Source: Streptomyces sp. JH34
GTDB taxonomy: Bacteria > Actinomycetota > Actinomycetes > Streptomycetales > Streptomycetaceae
DNA length: 64,000 nt
NCBI RefSeq assembly: GCF_029428875.1
Contig: NZ_JAJSOO010000001.1
Span: 3,844,001 to 3,908,000, forward strand
Direction of reading: 5' to 3'
Positions 55,857 through 64,000 of this stretch are shown here, in pieces (the stretch's first letter is position 1; each line of letters opens with the position of its first letter). Below the pieces are notes generated by a model. That model was given only the letters and a program-made list of their open reading frames with translations. It searched no databases and was not told the origin of the DNA. Position numbers and translations under genes: made by a program.

Positions 55857-55896
55857 GCCCCCATCCAACCCGATGTGGTCACAACGCCGTGCGGTC

Positions 55897-55936
55897 TGTG
55901 GATAACTGTTCGCGCCCACCCCCAGCCTGTGGGTAA
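55897..55936. other. Two DnaA-box-like 9-mers in the S9-peptidase / methyltransferase promoter
   Basis: TGTGGATAA (55897-55905) is the exact complement of the DnaA box TTATCCACA, and TGTGGGTAA (55928-55936) differs by one base. They lie just upstream of the methyltransferase ATG. A third copy of the same 9-mer, TGTGGGTAA, is at 50352-50360. They could titrate DnaA or act as regulatory sites. DnaA binding is inferred. Confidence 0.45.
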
Positions 55937-55945
55937 CTTTCCCGC

Positions 55946-56782
55946 ATGTACGCACGGACGCCTGACGACTGGCACGAGCTCAACCGCGCACGCTGGGACG
56001 AGCGCGTACCCATCCACGCTGCCGGTGACTTCTACGGTCTGGACGCCTTCCTGGCCGGCCGGGACGCCCTGCGTGACTTCGAGCTGGCGGAGGTCGGGGA
56101 CGTGACCGGCCGGACACTTCTGCACCTCCAGTGCCACATCGGCCTGGACACCCTGTCCTGGGCCCGGCACGGAGCGGCCCACGTCGTGGGCCTCGACTTC
56201 TCCCGGCCGGCCGTCGAGACGGCTCGTGGCCTGGCCCGCTCGCTGGAGCTGCCGCCGGAGCGGGCGGCCTTCGTCGCAGCCGATGTGTACGACGCGGCCC
56301 AGGCGGTCCCGGACCCCGCGTACGACATCGTCTACACCGGACTCGGGGCGCTCAACTGGCTCCCTGACGTGTCACGTTGGGCAGAGGTCGCCGCTTCGCT
56401 GGTGGCACCGGGAGGATTTCTCTACCTCGCGGAGTTCCACCCGTTCACCGACTGCCTGGACGACGAAACCGGGTCGACGGTCACGTACGACTACTTCAGC
56501 CGGGAGGCCTGGGTGGACGAGTCACCCGGCACCTACGCGGACCTGGACGCCGTGACCGTCCACAACCGCAGCGTCGAGTGGCAGCACCCGGTGGGAGAGG
56601 TGGTCTCGGCGCTGGCGGCGGCGGGACTCCGGATCGAGTTCCTGCACGAGCACGACGCGTCTCTCTTCCCGCGGTACCAGGTGCTGAAGCGGGGCGACGA
56701 CGGGTACTACCGGTTCCCGGCGGACCGTCCACGTTTCCCGATGATGTACTCGGTCAAGGCGTCGCAGCCGGTCAGGGGCTGA
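55946..56782 (+). CDS. SAM-dependent methyltransferase, class I
   Basis: The 278-residue protein has a Rossmann methyltransferase fold: LLHLQCHIGLDTLSWARHGAAHVVGLDFSRPAVE (about 53-90; motif I LHLQCHIG replaces the usual GxGxG), FVAADVYDAAQAV, VYTGLGALNWLPDVSRW and GGFLYLAEFHPF. C-terminal residues suggest a small-molecule substrate. Start ATG 55946 gives the family-like N-terminus MYARTPDDWHELNRARWDERV. Two DnaA-box-like sequences lie just upstream. Confidence 0.88.
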   Translation: MYARTPDDWHELNRARWDERVPIHAAGDFYGLDAFLAGRDALRDFELAEVGDVTGRTLLHLQCHIGLDTLSWARHGAAHVVGLDFSRPAVETARGLARSLELPPERAAFVAADVYDAAQAVPDPAYDIVYTGLGALNWLPDVSRWAEVAASLVAPGGFLYLAEFHPFTDCLDDETGSTVTYDYFSREAWVDESPGTYADLDAVTVHNRSVEWQHPVGEVVSALAAAGLRIEFLHEHDASLFPRYQVLKRGDDGYYRFPADRPRFPMMYSVKASQPVRG

Positions 56783-56834
56783 CCGGCGGCCGGCACCGGC
56801 GCGAATGTCAGTGGCGGGCGCCACACTCGACCGC

Positions 56835-57254
56835 ATGACTGAGACGACCGGCGGTACGGGCGTGGTGTGGGGGGCGGCCCAGGTGCGGGCCGCCGTGGAG
56901 GCCTACTGGGCCGCGGCCGGGGCGCGGGACTGGAGCGCCTTCGCCGCCACCCTCGCGGACGACGTGGTGTACGACCTGCCGCAGAGCCGGGAGCGCATCC
57001 TCGGCAAGGAGCGCTACGTCCGGTTCAACCGGGAGTATCCGGGGGACTGGCAGGTCCGGGCCGAACGGATCGTGGCCGACGGAGAGGGACGTCAGGCTGC
57101 CGCCAGAACGCTCGTCACCCTCGGACCGGAGGAGACGCACGCCATCCACTTCTTCACGTTCGACGCGGACGGCAGGATCGTCGGAGTGACGGACTTCTGG
57201 CCCGAACCCTATGAGCCTCCCGCAGGCCGCGAGCACCTGGTCGAGCGGTACTGA
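56835..57254 (+). CDS. SnoaL-like/NTF2-fold polyketide-cyclase-type protein
   Basis: The 139-residue protein fits the SnoaL/NTF2-like alpha+beta cone: VRAAVEAYWAAAGARDWSAFAATLADDVVYDLP, ERILGKERYVRFNREYPGDWQVRAERI and FFTFDADGRIVGVTDFWPEPY. Family members range from cyclases to isomerases to stress proteins, and the pocket residues do not identify one. It lies 52 bp after the methyltransferase on the same strand. A perfect 13-bp hairpin follows. Confidence 0.85.
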   Translation: MTETTGGTGVVWGAAQVRAAVEAYWAAAGARDWSAFAATLADDVVYDLPQSRERILGKERYVRFNREYPGDWQVRAERIVADGEGRQAAARTLVTLGPEETHAIHFFTFDADGRIVGVTDFWPEPYEPPAGREHLVERY

Positions 57255-57349
57255 GCCCGGGGTCCGGCCCTCTTCCCGTGCGCCCGCTCGTCGCGCGCCC
57301 GCCGGCCTGTCCGCCCTCCCGGCAGAGTGGGTGACCGGCCCGTCGTACG

Positions 57350-57380
57350 GCGGTACCACCGGCGGGGCCGGTGGTACCGC
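57350..57380. terminator. Terminator between SnoaL-like and SGNH genes
   Basis: GCGGTACCACCGG and its exact complement form a 13-bp stem with a 5-nt CGGGG loop between convergent genes. Confidence 0.82.
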
Positions 57381-57413
57381 GGTGTGCGCCGGGGCGGGCC
57401 GGCTCTATGCGCG

Positions 57414-58208
57414 TTATGCCGCGGAGCGGAAGGCCGGCAGGTAGCCGTTCGACTGCCCGATGGCCTTGGGGTGGTACGAGTTGGTGACCGGGATGGACAC
57501 GCTGTGGATCCACGCGTCACCCGAGCAGAGCTCGTGCCCGGTGAACTCGTCCACGACGCTGGAGTACGTGAACCCCGCGTCGGCCGCCCGCTTGGCCAGC
57601 ACCCCGTTCAGCACGTCCGAGGCGTTGTTGATCGCTCCGCGTTCCGTCTCGGTGAGGCCGGCGATGCAGCTCCCCGACAGCTGGTAGAAGCGGGGGTATC
57701 CGAGTACCACCACATGGGCCTGCGGGGCCCGGGAACGGATGCCCGAGTAGAGGGAATCGAGCTTTCCGGGCAGCGTGTTCTGGACTGCGGACACCGCCGT
57801 GTTCACGCGGCTGACGCAGGTGGCCTCACTCTGCAGGACACATGTCTGCATGACGTCCGCGAACCCGACGTCGTTGCCGCCGGCCGTGACGCTGACGAGC
57901 GACGTCGACGAACTCAGGGCGCCCAGCTGGCCGCTGGACACGGAGGACGTCGTCGCACCCGAGCAGGCGACGAACGCGAACGACGACGGGGCGTTCGCGT
58001 TCTTCCAGAGGTAGGGGTAGGCGTTCGTGCTGCGCTTGCAGTCGCCGCTCTCCGACGTGTAGCTCCCGGCGCCCACTCCGGAGGAGTAGGAGTCACCGAG
58101 AGCGACGTAGTTCTCGCCGGCGGCGGATGCTGGTTGTGCGACGCCGAGTGCGGCCACGGCGGCGATCGCGAGGGTGAAGAGGGACGCCCGGAAGGTTCGT
58201 ACTGACAC
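57414..58208 (-). CDS. Secreted SGNH/GDSL esterase (lipase)
   Basis: The 264-residue enzyme is close to the extracellular GDSL lipase of Streptomyces rimosus (recalled from memory). A Sec signal peptide occupies 1 to about 29 (ending QPASAA). Block I is YVALGDSYSSGVGAGSY with nucleophile Ser40. Cys pairs lie in CKRSTNAYPYLW and CSGATTSSV. Block III is TAGGNDVGF (Asn near 115), and NSYHPKAIGQSNGYLP supplies the catalytic His. GTG 58208 follows AAGGGCTGGCAGCC. It hydrolyses short esters or lipids outside the cell. Confidence 0.94.
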   Translation of the reverse strand: MSVRTFRASLFTLAIAAVAALGVAQPASAAGENYVALGDSYSSGVGAGSYTSESGDCKRSTNAYPYLWKNANAPSSFAFVACSGATTSSVSSGQLGALSSSTSLVSVTAGGNDVGFADVMQTCVLQSEATCVSRVNTAVSAVQNTLPGKLDSLYSGIRSRAPQAHVVVLGYPRFYQLSGSCIAGLTETERGAINNASDVLNGVLAKRAADAGFTYSSVVDEFTGHELCSGDAWIHSVSIPVTNSYHPKAIGQSNGYLPAFRSAA

Positions 58209-58567
58209 GGCTGCCAGCCCTTCGAAATGTGGGGGACGAGTGGGGAGTTCGTGGGGCGAGCACGTTTTTAGCAGCTTCCGGTACCCGGCGGTAATGGCTG
58301 CGGAGAAAGTCGTCTGATATGCCCGAAGGATCGTTCGGTAGACGATGCTCCGCGCGTAGATAAACCTCCGACAGGCCCCCGAAACGGTGAAGTTACGGGG
58401 TACCTACGTGCCCGGCGCGACTCCTCTGCGTCACTTTCGAGGGGGCGCCGCCTGTGCGAACGTGCGGATGCCGTCCGTTCTCGTCCCGTGTTCGCATTCC
58501 CCTGCGCCACATGCGACCGCGGCCGCCAGGAAGCCTGGCGGCCGCGGTGCGTCGAGGGCGTGAGACG
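58209..58567. promoter_or_regulatory. Intergenic region between SGNH esterase and htpG
   Basis: No gene was found in 359 bp. ACCGCGGCCGCCAGG and its complement (58516-58548; 15-bp stem, 3-nt loop) is the htpG terminator. The remainder presumably contains the promoter of the SGNH gene; no clear -35/-10 pair or operator was seen. Confidence 0.7.
58516..58548 (-). terminator. htpG terminator
   Basis: A perfect 15-bp stem with a three-base loop lies 20 bp past the htpG stop. Confidence 0.85.
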
Positions 58568-60481
58568 TCAGAGCGTGCGCTCCAGGCGGTCCGCCATCAG
58601 CCTGCTGAAGCGCGAGGGGTCGCTCAGCTCGCCGCCGTCCGAGAGCAGTGCCAGCCCGTGGACGAGCTCGGCGGTCTCAGCGAGTTCGGTGCCGGCGCCC
58701 TCCTCGCCGCTCCGCTCGGTGTACGCCTTCTTCAGGCCGCTGATGAGCGCGTGCGAGGGGTTGAGTTCGAGGATGCGCTTGATGTGCGGCACCTCCTGGC
58801 CCATGGCGCGGTACATGTTCTCCAGGGCCGGGGTGACATCGTGCGTGTCCGAGACGATGCAGGCGGGCGAGACGGTGAGCCGCGAGGAGAGACGCACCTC
58901 CTTCACGGTGTCACCGAGCTGCTCCGTCATCCAGGTCAGCAGACCGGCGTAGTCCTGTTGCTGCTTCTCGCGCTCGGCCTCGACCTCCTTCTTCTCCTCG
59001 TCGGTGTCCAGGTCGACCTCGCCCTTGGAGATGGACTGGAGCGGCTTGCCGTCGAACTCGGGGACGGACTGGACCCATACCTCGTCGACGGGGTCGGTCA
59101 GCAGGAGGACCTCGAAACCCTTGGCGCGGAAGGCCTCCATGTGGGGGGAGCTCTCCATGGCCGCGCGCGACTCGCCCGTCATGTAGTAGATCTGCTCCTG
59201 GCCCTCCTTCATCCGCTCCACGTACGAGCGCAGGGTGGTCAGTCCCTCCTCGTCCTGGGTGGAGGCGAAGGAGGAGATCTCCAGGATCGCGTCACGGTTC
59301 TCGAAGTCCTGGAACAGGCCCTCCTTGAGGACCCGGCCGAACTCCTTCCAGAACGTGTCGTACTTCTCAGGTGTGTTGGACCTGAGGTCCTTCACCGTCG
59401 AGAGCACCTTCTTGACCAGGCGGCGCCGCATCATCTCGATCTGCCGGTCCTGCTGCAGGATCTCGCGCGACACGTTCAGTGAGAGGTCCTGGGCGTCGAC
59501 CACTCCCTTGACGAAGCGGAGATACGTCGGCATGAGCGCTTCGCAGTCATCCATGATGAATACGCGCTTCACGTAGAGCTGCACTCCGCGCTTGTGGTCC
59601 TGCATGAACAGGTCCTGCGGTGCGTGGGACGGCAGGAACAGCAGTGCCTGGTATTCAAACGTCCCCTCCGCCTGCATGCGGATGGTTTCGAGCGGGTCGG
59701 TCCAGTCGTGACTGATGTGCTTGTACAGCTCGCTGTACTCCTCATCGGTCACGGAGTCCTTCGACCGCGCCCAGAGGGCCTTCATCGAGTTGACAGTCTC
59801 GGTCTCGGGCTCGGCGCCTTCCTCGCCCGCCACCGCCGCCATGCGGATGGGCCAGGTGATGAAGTCCGAGTACCGCTTGACGATCTCCCTGATCTTCCAG
59901 GGCGAGGTGTAGTCGAAGAGCTTGTCCTCGGTGTCCTCGGGCTTCAGTCGCAGTGTGACCGAGGTGCCCTGCGGCGCGTCGTCGACGGATTCGACGGTGT
60001 AGGTGCCCTCGCCGCTGGACTGCCAGCGCGTGCCGGTGTCCTCGCCCGCCCGCCGGGTCAGCAGGGTGACCTCGTCGGCGACCATGAAGCTCGAATAGAA
60101 CCCGACACCGAACTGTCCGATGAGCTCCTCGGAAGCGGTGGCGTCCTTGGCCTCCTTCAGTTCCTGGAGGAATTTCGCCGTACCGGAATTCGCGATCGTC
60201 CCGATCAGCTGCACGACCTCGTCGTGCGACATTCCGATGCCGTTGTCGCGCACGGTCAGTGTGCGCTTCTCCTGATCGGCCTCGATGGCGATATGGAGGT
60301 CGGACGAGTCCGCCTGGAGAGAGTCGCCGCGGAGAGTCTCAAGTCGCAGCTTGTCCAACGCGTCAGAAGAATTGGAAATGAGCTCACGCAGGAATACATC
60401 CTTGTTCGAATAAATCGAATGGATCATCATCTGCAGGAGCTGGCGCGCTTCTACCTGAAACTCGAATGTCTCGGCCGGCAT
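58568..60481 (-). CDS. htpG: HtpG (Hsp90) molecular chaperone
   Basis: This dimeric ATP-dependent chaperone is of the Hsp90 family. The 637-residue protein starts MPAETFEFQVEARQLLQMMIHSIYSNKDVFLRELISNSSDALDKLR. Other ATP-lid residues are TVRDNGIGMSHDEV and GQFGVGFYSSFMVADEV. The middle domain has YLRFVKGVVDAQDLSLNVSREILQQ. A C-terminal dimerisation domain ends in a charged tail without an MEEVD motif, as expected for bacteria. No HAIR operator was found upstream, so HspR control is not indicated. Confidence 0.97.
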   Translation of the reverse strand: MPAETFEFQVEARQLLQMMIHSIYSNKDVFLRELISNSSDALDKLRLETLRGDSLQADSSDLHIAIEADQEKRTLTVRDNGIGMSHDEVVQLIGTIANSGTAKFLQELKEAKDATASEELIGQFGVGFYSSFMVADEVTLLTRRAGEDTGTRWQSSGEGTYTVESVDDAPQGTSVTLRLKPEDTEDKLFDYTSPWKIREIVKRYSDFITWPIRMAAVAGEEGAEPETETVNSMKALWARSKDSVTDEEYSELYKHISHDWTDPLETIRMQAEGTFEYQALLFLPSHAPQDLFMQDHKRGVQLYVKRVFIMDDCEALMPTYLRFVKGVVDAQDLSLNVSREILQQDRQIEMMRRRLVKKVLSTVKDLRSNTPEKYDTFWKEFGRVLKEGLFQDFENRDAILEISSFASTQDEEGLTTLRSYVERMKEGQEQIYYMTGESRAAMESSPHMEAFRAKGFEVLLLTDPVDEVWVQSVPEFDGKPLQSISKGEVDLDTDEEKKEVEAEREKQQQDYAGLLTWMTEQLGDTVKEVRLSSRLTVSPACIVSDTHDVTPALENMYRAMGQEVPHIKRILELNPSHALISGLKKAYTERSGEEGAGTELAETAELVHGLALLSDGGELSDPSRFSRLMADRLERTL

Positions 60482-60659
60482 GGGTACGGGTTCCCTTTCC
60501 TGGGGTAAGTCATCTGAGTCGCTGTATATCGTAGCCAGGGCCCGGGCCGTTCATGTGCCGGTTCGGCCACGGCCGTTGACCGACCCGGTCGCCCGCGGGC
60601 GTGCGGACACGCGCACCGTCGCGCGACGCGCGGCCTCTCCGGCGGGCAGACTGGGACGC

Positions 60660-61970
60660 ATGGGCGATACACCAGCGGCTTCGGGGACCGGGCGGGGCCC
60701 CGGCCTTCCTCCTGTGATCACGTGCCGGGAGCCGGGCAGCTTCGCCCGGGGCGTCATGGCGGAGCGCCATCCGGCGTTGATCGAGCGGGTGCGTGAGGCG
60801 TTTCCGTACGGCCCGCGGCAGCTCCGGGCCCTGGACGCCCTGTTGCACGAGATCGAGCACGGTGTCGTCGAACCGCTCGAGCACGGGTGCCCTGACCGCG
60901 ACCTGTGGCTGCGGTGGGGTCGTGAACACGTCGGACGCCCGTGGTTCGAGGCCCCGTTCCTCTGGTCCGAGAGCTACTTCTACCGCCGGCTCCTGGGTGC
61001 CGTGGGCTACTTCGGAGAGGGCGCGTGGCGGGGAATCGACCCCTTCGCCCCGTTCAAGCGTGCCGAACTGGGCGGTGGCACTGTCGAGGAGGAGCTCCGG
61101 GCCCTGGACGATCTCGTCGCCGTACCCGCGGCAGAGAGGGCGACGGCGCTTCTCCGGGCCTCGCTCTGGGGCAACCGCGCCGACCTCGGCTTCCGCGGCC
61201 CGACGGCTGAAGGCGGCCCGGCGGAGGAAGCCAAGCCGACGAGTGACAGTGGCCCGCCGGGCGAGGGCGGTCCGGCGGGCGGCACCGCGCCCGGCGAGTC
61301 CGATGCCGGTGTCGTCGCCGACGACAGCGCGCTGCTGTGGTCACTCCTGCCGCCGGGGGCCCACGCCACCGTCGCCGTCATCGCCGACAACACCGGACGC
61401 GAGCTGATCCCCGATCTCGTCCTCATCGACCACCTGCTCGAGCACGACCAGGCCGACCGGGTGGTGCTCCACGTGAAACCCGGCCCGTACTACGTCTCCG
61501 ACGCGATGACGGCCGATGTCGTCGACTGCGTGCGACGGCTGGGCAGGGCTCCCGGGGAGGCGGGCGCGATCGGCGGGCGGATCCGGGAGGCCATGGGCGC
61601 CGGACGGCTCGACGTGCGCGCCCACGCGTTCTTCTGCGCCCCGTTTCCGTACGAGCGGATGCCCGACGACCTCCGGGCGGAGCTCGGATCGGCAGCGTTG
61701 ACCATCCTGAAGGGCGACCTCAACTACCGGCGCCTGGTGGGTGACCGGCAGTGGCCCGGGACCGCGTCGTTCGAGGCCCTCACGGCCTACTTCCCGGGAG
61801 CCGTCGCGGCGCTGCGGACGCTGAAGTCCGATGTCGTCGTGGGCCTGGACACGCGGACCCTGGACGGGCTGGAGCGTTCCGGCCGTGCGTGGCGCACCAG
61901 CGGCACGCACGCACTGATCCAGGTGCGGCCCCGGGAGTCCGCCCTCAGCACTCCACCCCGTACCGGGTGA
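60660..61970 (+). CDS. DUF89 (ARMT1-like) metal-dependent phosphatase
   Basis: The 436-residue protein belongs to the DUF89 damage-control phosphatase family. It contains the metal-binding VIADNTGRELIPDLVLIDHLL (Asp-Asn pair) and LTILKGDLNYRRLVGDRQWPGT, the family signature near the C-terminus. An Ala/Gly/Pro-rich insert of about 40 residues (about 180-220) interrupts the core. Such enzymes remove phosphate from sugar or nucleotide side products; the substrate is not shown. ATG 60660 was chosen on the alignment to VITCREPGSFARGVMAERHP. Confidence 0.85.
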   Translation: MGDTPAASGTGRGPGLPPVITCREPGSFARGVMAERHPALIERVREAFPYGPRQLRALDALLHEIEHGVVEPLEHGCPDRDLWLRWGREHVGRPWFEAPFLWSESYFYRRLLGAVGYFGEGAWRGIDPFAPFKRAELGGGTVEEELRALDDLVAVPAAERATALLRASLWGNRADLGFRGPTAEGGPAEEAKPTSDSGPPGEGGPAGGTAPGESDAGVVADDSALLWSLLPPGAHATVAVIADNTGRELIPDLVLIDHLLEHDQADRVVLHVKPGPYYVSDAMTADVVDCVRRLGRAPGEAGAIGGRIREAMGAGRLDVRAHAFFCAPFPYERMPDDLRAELGSAALTILKGDLNYRRLVGDRQWPGTASFEALTAYFPGAVAALRTLKSDVVVGLDTRTLDGLERSGRAWRTSGTHALIQVRPRESALSTPPRTG

Positions 61971-62598
61971 GAAGGTCGTGCCAGCCCCGCTCCAGCCGAT
62001 CGACCGGCGTACCGCGTTCGCACGTCAGGTGGTGGACGAGGGGGGCGTCGATCGATCCGAGCAGCGTGTGCGCGAGCAGGTCCGGCTCACCGGTCGCACG
62101 CGCCTGACGCAGCAGCAGGGTGACGTGACTGATCCTCAGCCGTTGTGCGGGGACGGTGTAGGTGCGCAACGGATCGGTGCGGGAGGCCAGGATCAGCTCG
62201 TGGTGATCGCGTTCGTGGCGCATCACGGCGGGGCCGAAGGCATGCAGCCGCTCGGCTGCGGGGGCGTCCGGGCCCAAGGGAGGCGGCCCGGAGAGGAAAG
62301 CGGCCTGCAGCAGGGACTCGCGGTGGTCGAGCAGGGCGATGAGCAGGCCGGTGCGGTCCTTGAAGCGTCGGAAGACGGTGCCCTTGCCGACCCCGGCGGC
62401 GGCGGCCACCGATTCCATGGTCAGATCCGACGCCCCGCAGTCCGCCAGAAGGCGGGAGGCGGCGTCCAGCAGGAGCGCTCGATTGCGCGCCGCATCCGCT
62501 CGCAGCATCTCCGGTCCGCCGGCGGCGGCGAGCGTGAGACTCGTTCGCGCCTCGCCCGGGTCGGGGGGCCCGGGCGGCGGGGAAAGGGGGTCGGTCAT
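61945..62598 (-). CDS. TetR family transcriptional regulator
   Basis: The 217-residue protein has a TetR-type HTH (about 35-85; RNRALLLDAASRLLADCGASDLTMESVAAAAGVGKGTVFRRFKD) and a helical C-terminal ligand domain. ATG 62598 was selected; an internal ATG (MLRADAAR) could be used. Two palindromes of the form GGACC-NN-GGTCC (62629-62640 and 62664-62675) in the divergent region are its probable operators. It would then regulate itself and the FMN reductase gene. Its 3' end overlaps the DUF89 gene by 26 bp. Confidence 0.9.
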   Translation of the reverse strand: MTDPLSPPPGPPDPGEARTSLTLAAAGGPEMLRADAARNRALLLDAASRLLADCGASDLTMESVAAAAGVGKGTVFRRFKDRTGLLIALLDHRESLLQAAFLSGPPPLGPDAPAAERLHAFGPAVMRHERDHHELILASRTDPLRTYTVPAQRLRISHVTLLLRQARATGEPDLLAHTLLGSIDAPLVHHLTCERGTPVDRLERGWHDLLTRYGVEC

Positions 62599-62628
62599 GG
62601 CTTCAGGGTAGCCCCGGACGGCATAAGT

Positions 62629-62676
62629 GGACCGCGGTCCGGTTAGGTGGTACAACTTTAAACGGACCATGGTCCG
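62629..62676. promoter_or_regulatory. Two TetR-type operators in the divergent promoter
   Basis: GGACCGCGGTCC (62629-62640) and CGGACCATGGTCCG (62663-62676) are perfect palindromes with the same GGACC-NN-GGTCC core, centred 35 bp apart. They are the likely binding sites of the adjacent TetR protein. Confidence 0.8.
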
Positions 62677-62714
62677 CTTACTTCTGCAGTCTCCGTCTCC
62701 CGGGAGCTTCCCCC

Positions 62715-63272
62715 ATGTCTGTACGCATCCTCGCCCTCGTCGGCAGCCTCCGCGCCGGCTCCCACAACCGTCAGCTCGCCGAGGCCGCCGTCAAGCACGC
62801 GCCCGAGGGCGTCGAGGTCGAGCTGTACGAGGGCCTCGCCGACGTCCCGTTCTACAACGAGGACATCGACGTCGAGGGTGGCGTCCCGGCTGCGGCCGCC
62901 GAGCTGCGTGCCGTGGCCGGCCGGTCCGACGCGTTCCTGCTGTTCTCGCCCGAGTACAACGGCACCATGCCGGCCGTGCTGAAGAACGCCATCGACTGGC
63001 TGTCCCGCCCGTACGGTGCCGGCGCGCTCACCGCGAAGCCGGTCGCCGTGGTCGGTACCGCCTTCGGCCAGTTCGGTGGCGTGTGGGCCCAGGACGAGGC
63101 GCGTAAGGCCGCGGGCATCGCCGGTGGAGCGGTCCTCGCGGACGCCAAGCTCTCCATCCCCGGCTCCGTGACCCGCTTCGCCGAGCTCCACCCGGCGGAC
63201 GACGCCGAGGTCGTCACCTCGCTGACCGAGGTGCTCCGCCAGGTCGCCGAGGGCACCACGGTGGCCGCCTGA
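62715..63272 (+). CDS. NADPH-dependent FMN reductase family protein
   Basis: The 185-residue flavodoxin-fold oxidoreductase has the FMN phosphate loop LVGSLRAGSHNRQLAEA (about 7-23), YEGLADVPFYNEDI, and SPEYNGTMPAVLKNAIDWLSRP (about 78-99), the family signature. It reduces FMN, azo dyes or quinones; a role in detoxification fits the TetR control. ATG 62715 lies 39 bp downstream of the second operator. The terminator is at 63328-63363. Confidence 0.92.
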   Translation: MSVRILALVGSLRAGSHNRQLAEAAVKHAPEGVEVELYEGLADVPFYNEDIDVEGGVPAAAAELRAVAGRSDAFLLFSPEYNGTMPAVLKNAIDWLSRPYGAGALTAKPVAVVGTAFGQFGGVWAQDEARKAAGIAGGAVLADAKLSIPGSVTRFAELHPADDAEVVTSLTEVLRQVAEGTTVAA

Positions 63273-63327
63273 TCGACCTCCGGCGGTGTTGCGCCGAGGA
63301 TTCCGCGCCGCTGCCCGAGAATTCCGC

Positions 63328-63363
63328 GTGCCCGGCCCCTCTTCTCGGAGAGTGGCCGGGCAC
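63328..63363 (+). terminator. Terminator after the FMN reductase gene
   Basis: GTGCCCGGCC and GGCCGGGCAC form a 10-bp stem with an inner CTCT/AGAG pairing, 56 bp past the stop. Confidence 0.78.
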
Positions 63364-63540
63364 ACGTGCGTTCACAGCGGGAGACGACCTGCCGCGGGAC
63401 CCTGTGGCCCGTCAGGTCTGCTGCTGCGGATCACGGGCAGACCCGAGCGCGCCGGATCGACGGCCTGGGCGCCGCGCCAGGCGCGGCGACAGTGAGGCTT
63501 GATCGAAGGCCTTCGCCCCCGGTTCGGCCCCGAGCACGAC

Positions 63541-63574
63541 AGAGGCCAGGTCCTGAATTTAGGACCTGGCCTCT
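63541..63574 (-). terminator. Terminator downstream of tRNA-Pro
   Basis: AGAGGCCAGGTCCT and its complement form a 14-bp perfect stem with a 6-nt AT-rich loop. It lies about 19 bp past the tRNA 3' end in the direction of tRNA transcription. The bases between the FMN reductase terminator and this hairpin show no gene. Confidence 0.82.
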
Positions 63575-63592
63575 GACCTGGTGTTTCAGCTG

Positions 63593-63666
63593 TCGGGGTG
63601 GCGGGATTTGAACCCACGACCTCTTCGTCCCGAACGAAGCGCGCTGCCAAGCTGCGCTACACCCCG
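63593..63666 (-). tRNA. tRNA-Pro (anticodon CGG)
   Basis: On the minus strand this 74-nt segment folds as a tRNA. The acceptor CGGGGTG pairs with CACCCCG, the D-arm contains GCGCAGCTTGGCAGCGC, and the anticodon stem CTTCG/CGAAG encloses the TTCGGGA loop with anticodon CGG. The T-arm contains GGGTTCAAATCCC. No CCA is encoded. It decodes CCG, a frequent Pro codon in this GC-rich genome. Confidence 0.95.
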
Positions 63667-63786
63667 ATGCCCACCGGTCTCCCGGCGACATCGATTACTT
63701 TAGCCCACCCGCGCCCGGAGGCGAAATCCGGATTTCGTTCCGGGGCGGAGCCGTGGCAGACCTGGGGCGGGCGCGGAGTGGATGAC

Positions 63787-64000
63787 TCAGTCCCGCGGCG
63801 TCAGCGTCAGCAGCGTCGCCTCGGGCGGGCAGGCGAAGCGGACCGGGGTGTAGCGGTTGGTGCCGCAGCCCGCCGAGACGTGGAGGTAGGAGCGCCGCTC
63901 GCCGACCGTGTGGCCGGAGAGGCCCTTCACACGGTCCGTGTCCAGGTCGCAGTTGGTGACCAGAGCGCCGTAGAAGGGGATGCAGAGCTGGCCGCCGTGG
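63787..64000 (-). CDS. Metallophosphoesterase, C-terminal part
   Basis: The gene runs off the right edge; only the last 70 codons and the stop are present. They read HGGQLCIPFYGALVTNCDL and then VGERRSYLHVSAGCGTNRYTPVRFACPPEATLL. HGGQ is the tail of the GHTHGGQ metal motif of calcineurin-like phosphoesterases of the YkuE type. The enzyme may act on phospholipid-like or cell-envelope phosphoesters; this is inferred from family only. Confidence 0.8.
   Translation of the reverse strand, partial: HGGQLCIPFYGALVTNCDLDTDRVKGLSGHTVGERRSYLHVSAGCGTNRYTPVRFACPPEATLLTLTPRD

Noticed and set aside
61466..61479. Second possible parS (GCTCCACGTGAAAC) inside the DUF89 gene
   Set aside because: Three mismatches in the left half and it lies in coding sequence; the site at 17616 is exact.

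Overview
This is a 64-kb stretch of a chromosome from a Streptomyces or very close relative. The DNA is very GC-rich with strong G/C preference at third codon positions. GTG and TTG starts and ATGA/GTGA gene overlaps are frequent. The gene content is typical of the genus: dnaK-grpE-dnaJ-hspR, an HspR-type (HAIR) operator before clpB, a DasR-type motif before a GH19 chitinase, a ParB-type parS site, and a bldA-type TTA codon. From memory, the gene order follows the conserved central core of Streptomyces chromosomes from dnaK to lysC-asd. No integrase, transposase, phage gene, CRISPR array or rRNA was seen.

Layout. (1) 1-8.7 kb: the end of the DnaK chaperone operon (dnaK', grpE, dnaJ, hspR), then an accessory island of about 3 kb, then a flavin/PPOX protein and clpB. 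The island holds two paralogous LuxR-type regulators, a secreted-looking peptide with seven DITWG repeats, and a small Rieske-like protein that has lost its histidine ligands. (2) 9-17.6 kb: an MFS exporter, a YbjN protein, an aminotransferase, a Gly/Cys-rich microprotein, a DUF2617 protein, a membrane-fused spermidine synthase carrying a TTA codon, a CoxG-like SRPBCC protein, an aldose epimerase and pyrE. (3) 17.6-25.3 kb: a parS site inside a palindromic terminator, fba, a MalY/PatB lyase, a DHA2 exporter, a DUF3151 protein, and tryptophan-to-anthranilate genes (2,3-dioxygenase, kynureninase, and an alpha/beta hydrolase that could be the formamidase).

(4) 25.3-32.1 kb: a two-component system followed by a cytochrome P450, the remnant of an ABC-2 permease next to an intact MarR-like regulator, a DAG-kinase-like protein and purA. 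(5) 32.2-45.5 kb: a membrane-anchored PstS-like protein, a GH19 chitinase, a second DNA sliding clamp, a PucR-type regulator, a Ser/Thr kinase, a MarR/DJ-1 operon with two operator boxes, a class III aminotransferase, a GntR regulator and a SLATT-like membrane protein. (6) 45.8-52.8 kb: ybaB, recR, a DUF5063 protein, lysC-asd with a probable internal start for the beta subunit, and an ECF sigma factor with a membrane partner. (7) 53-64 kb: SURF1, an S9 peptidase, a methyltransferase, a SnoaL-like protein, a secreted SGNH esterase, htpG, a DUF89 protein, a divergent TetR/FMN-reductase pair with two palindromic operators, tRNA-Pro(CGG) and the end of a metallophosphoesterase.

How genes work together. 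DnaK/GrpE/DnaJ, ClpB and HtpG form the protein-quality network, with HspR the likely repressor of dnaK and clpB. lysC-asd supplies the aspartate pathway. The kynurenine genes can return anthranilate. The least explained element is the DITWG cassette at 2.5-5.4 kb. All functional calls come from reading the sequence; no database search was run.
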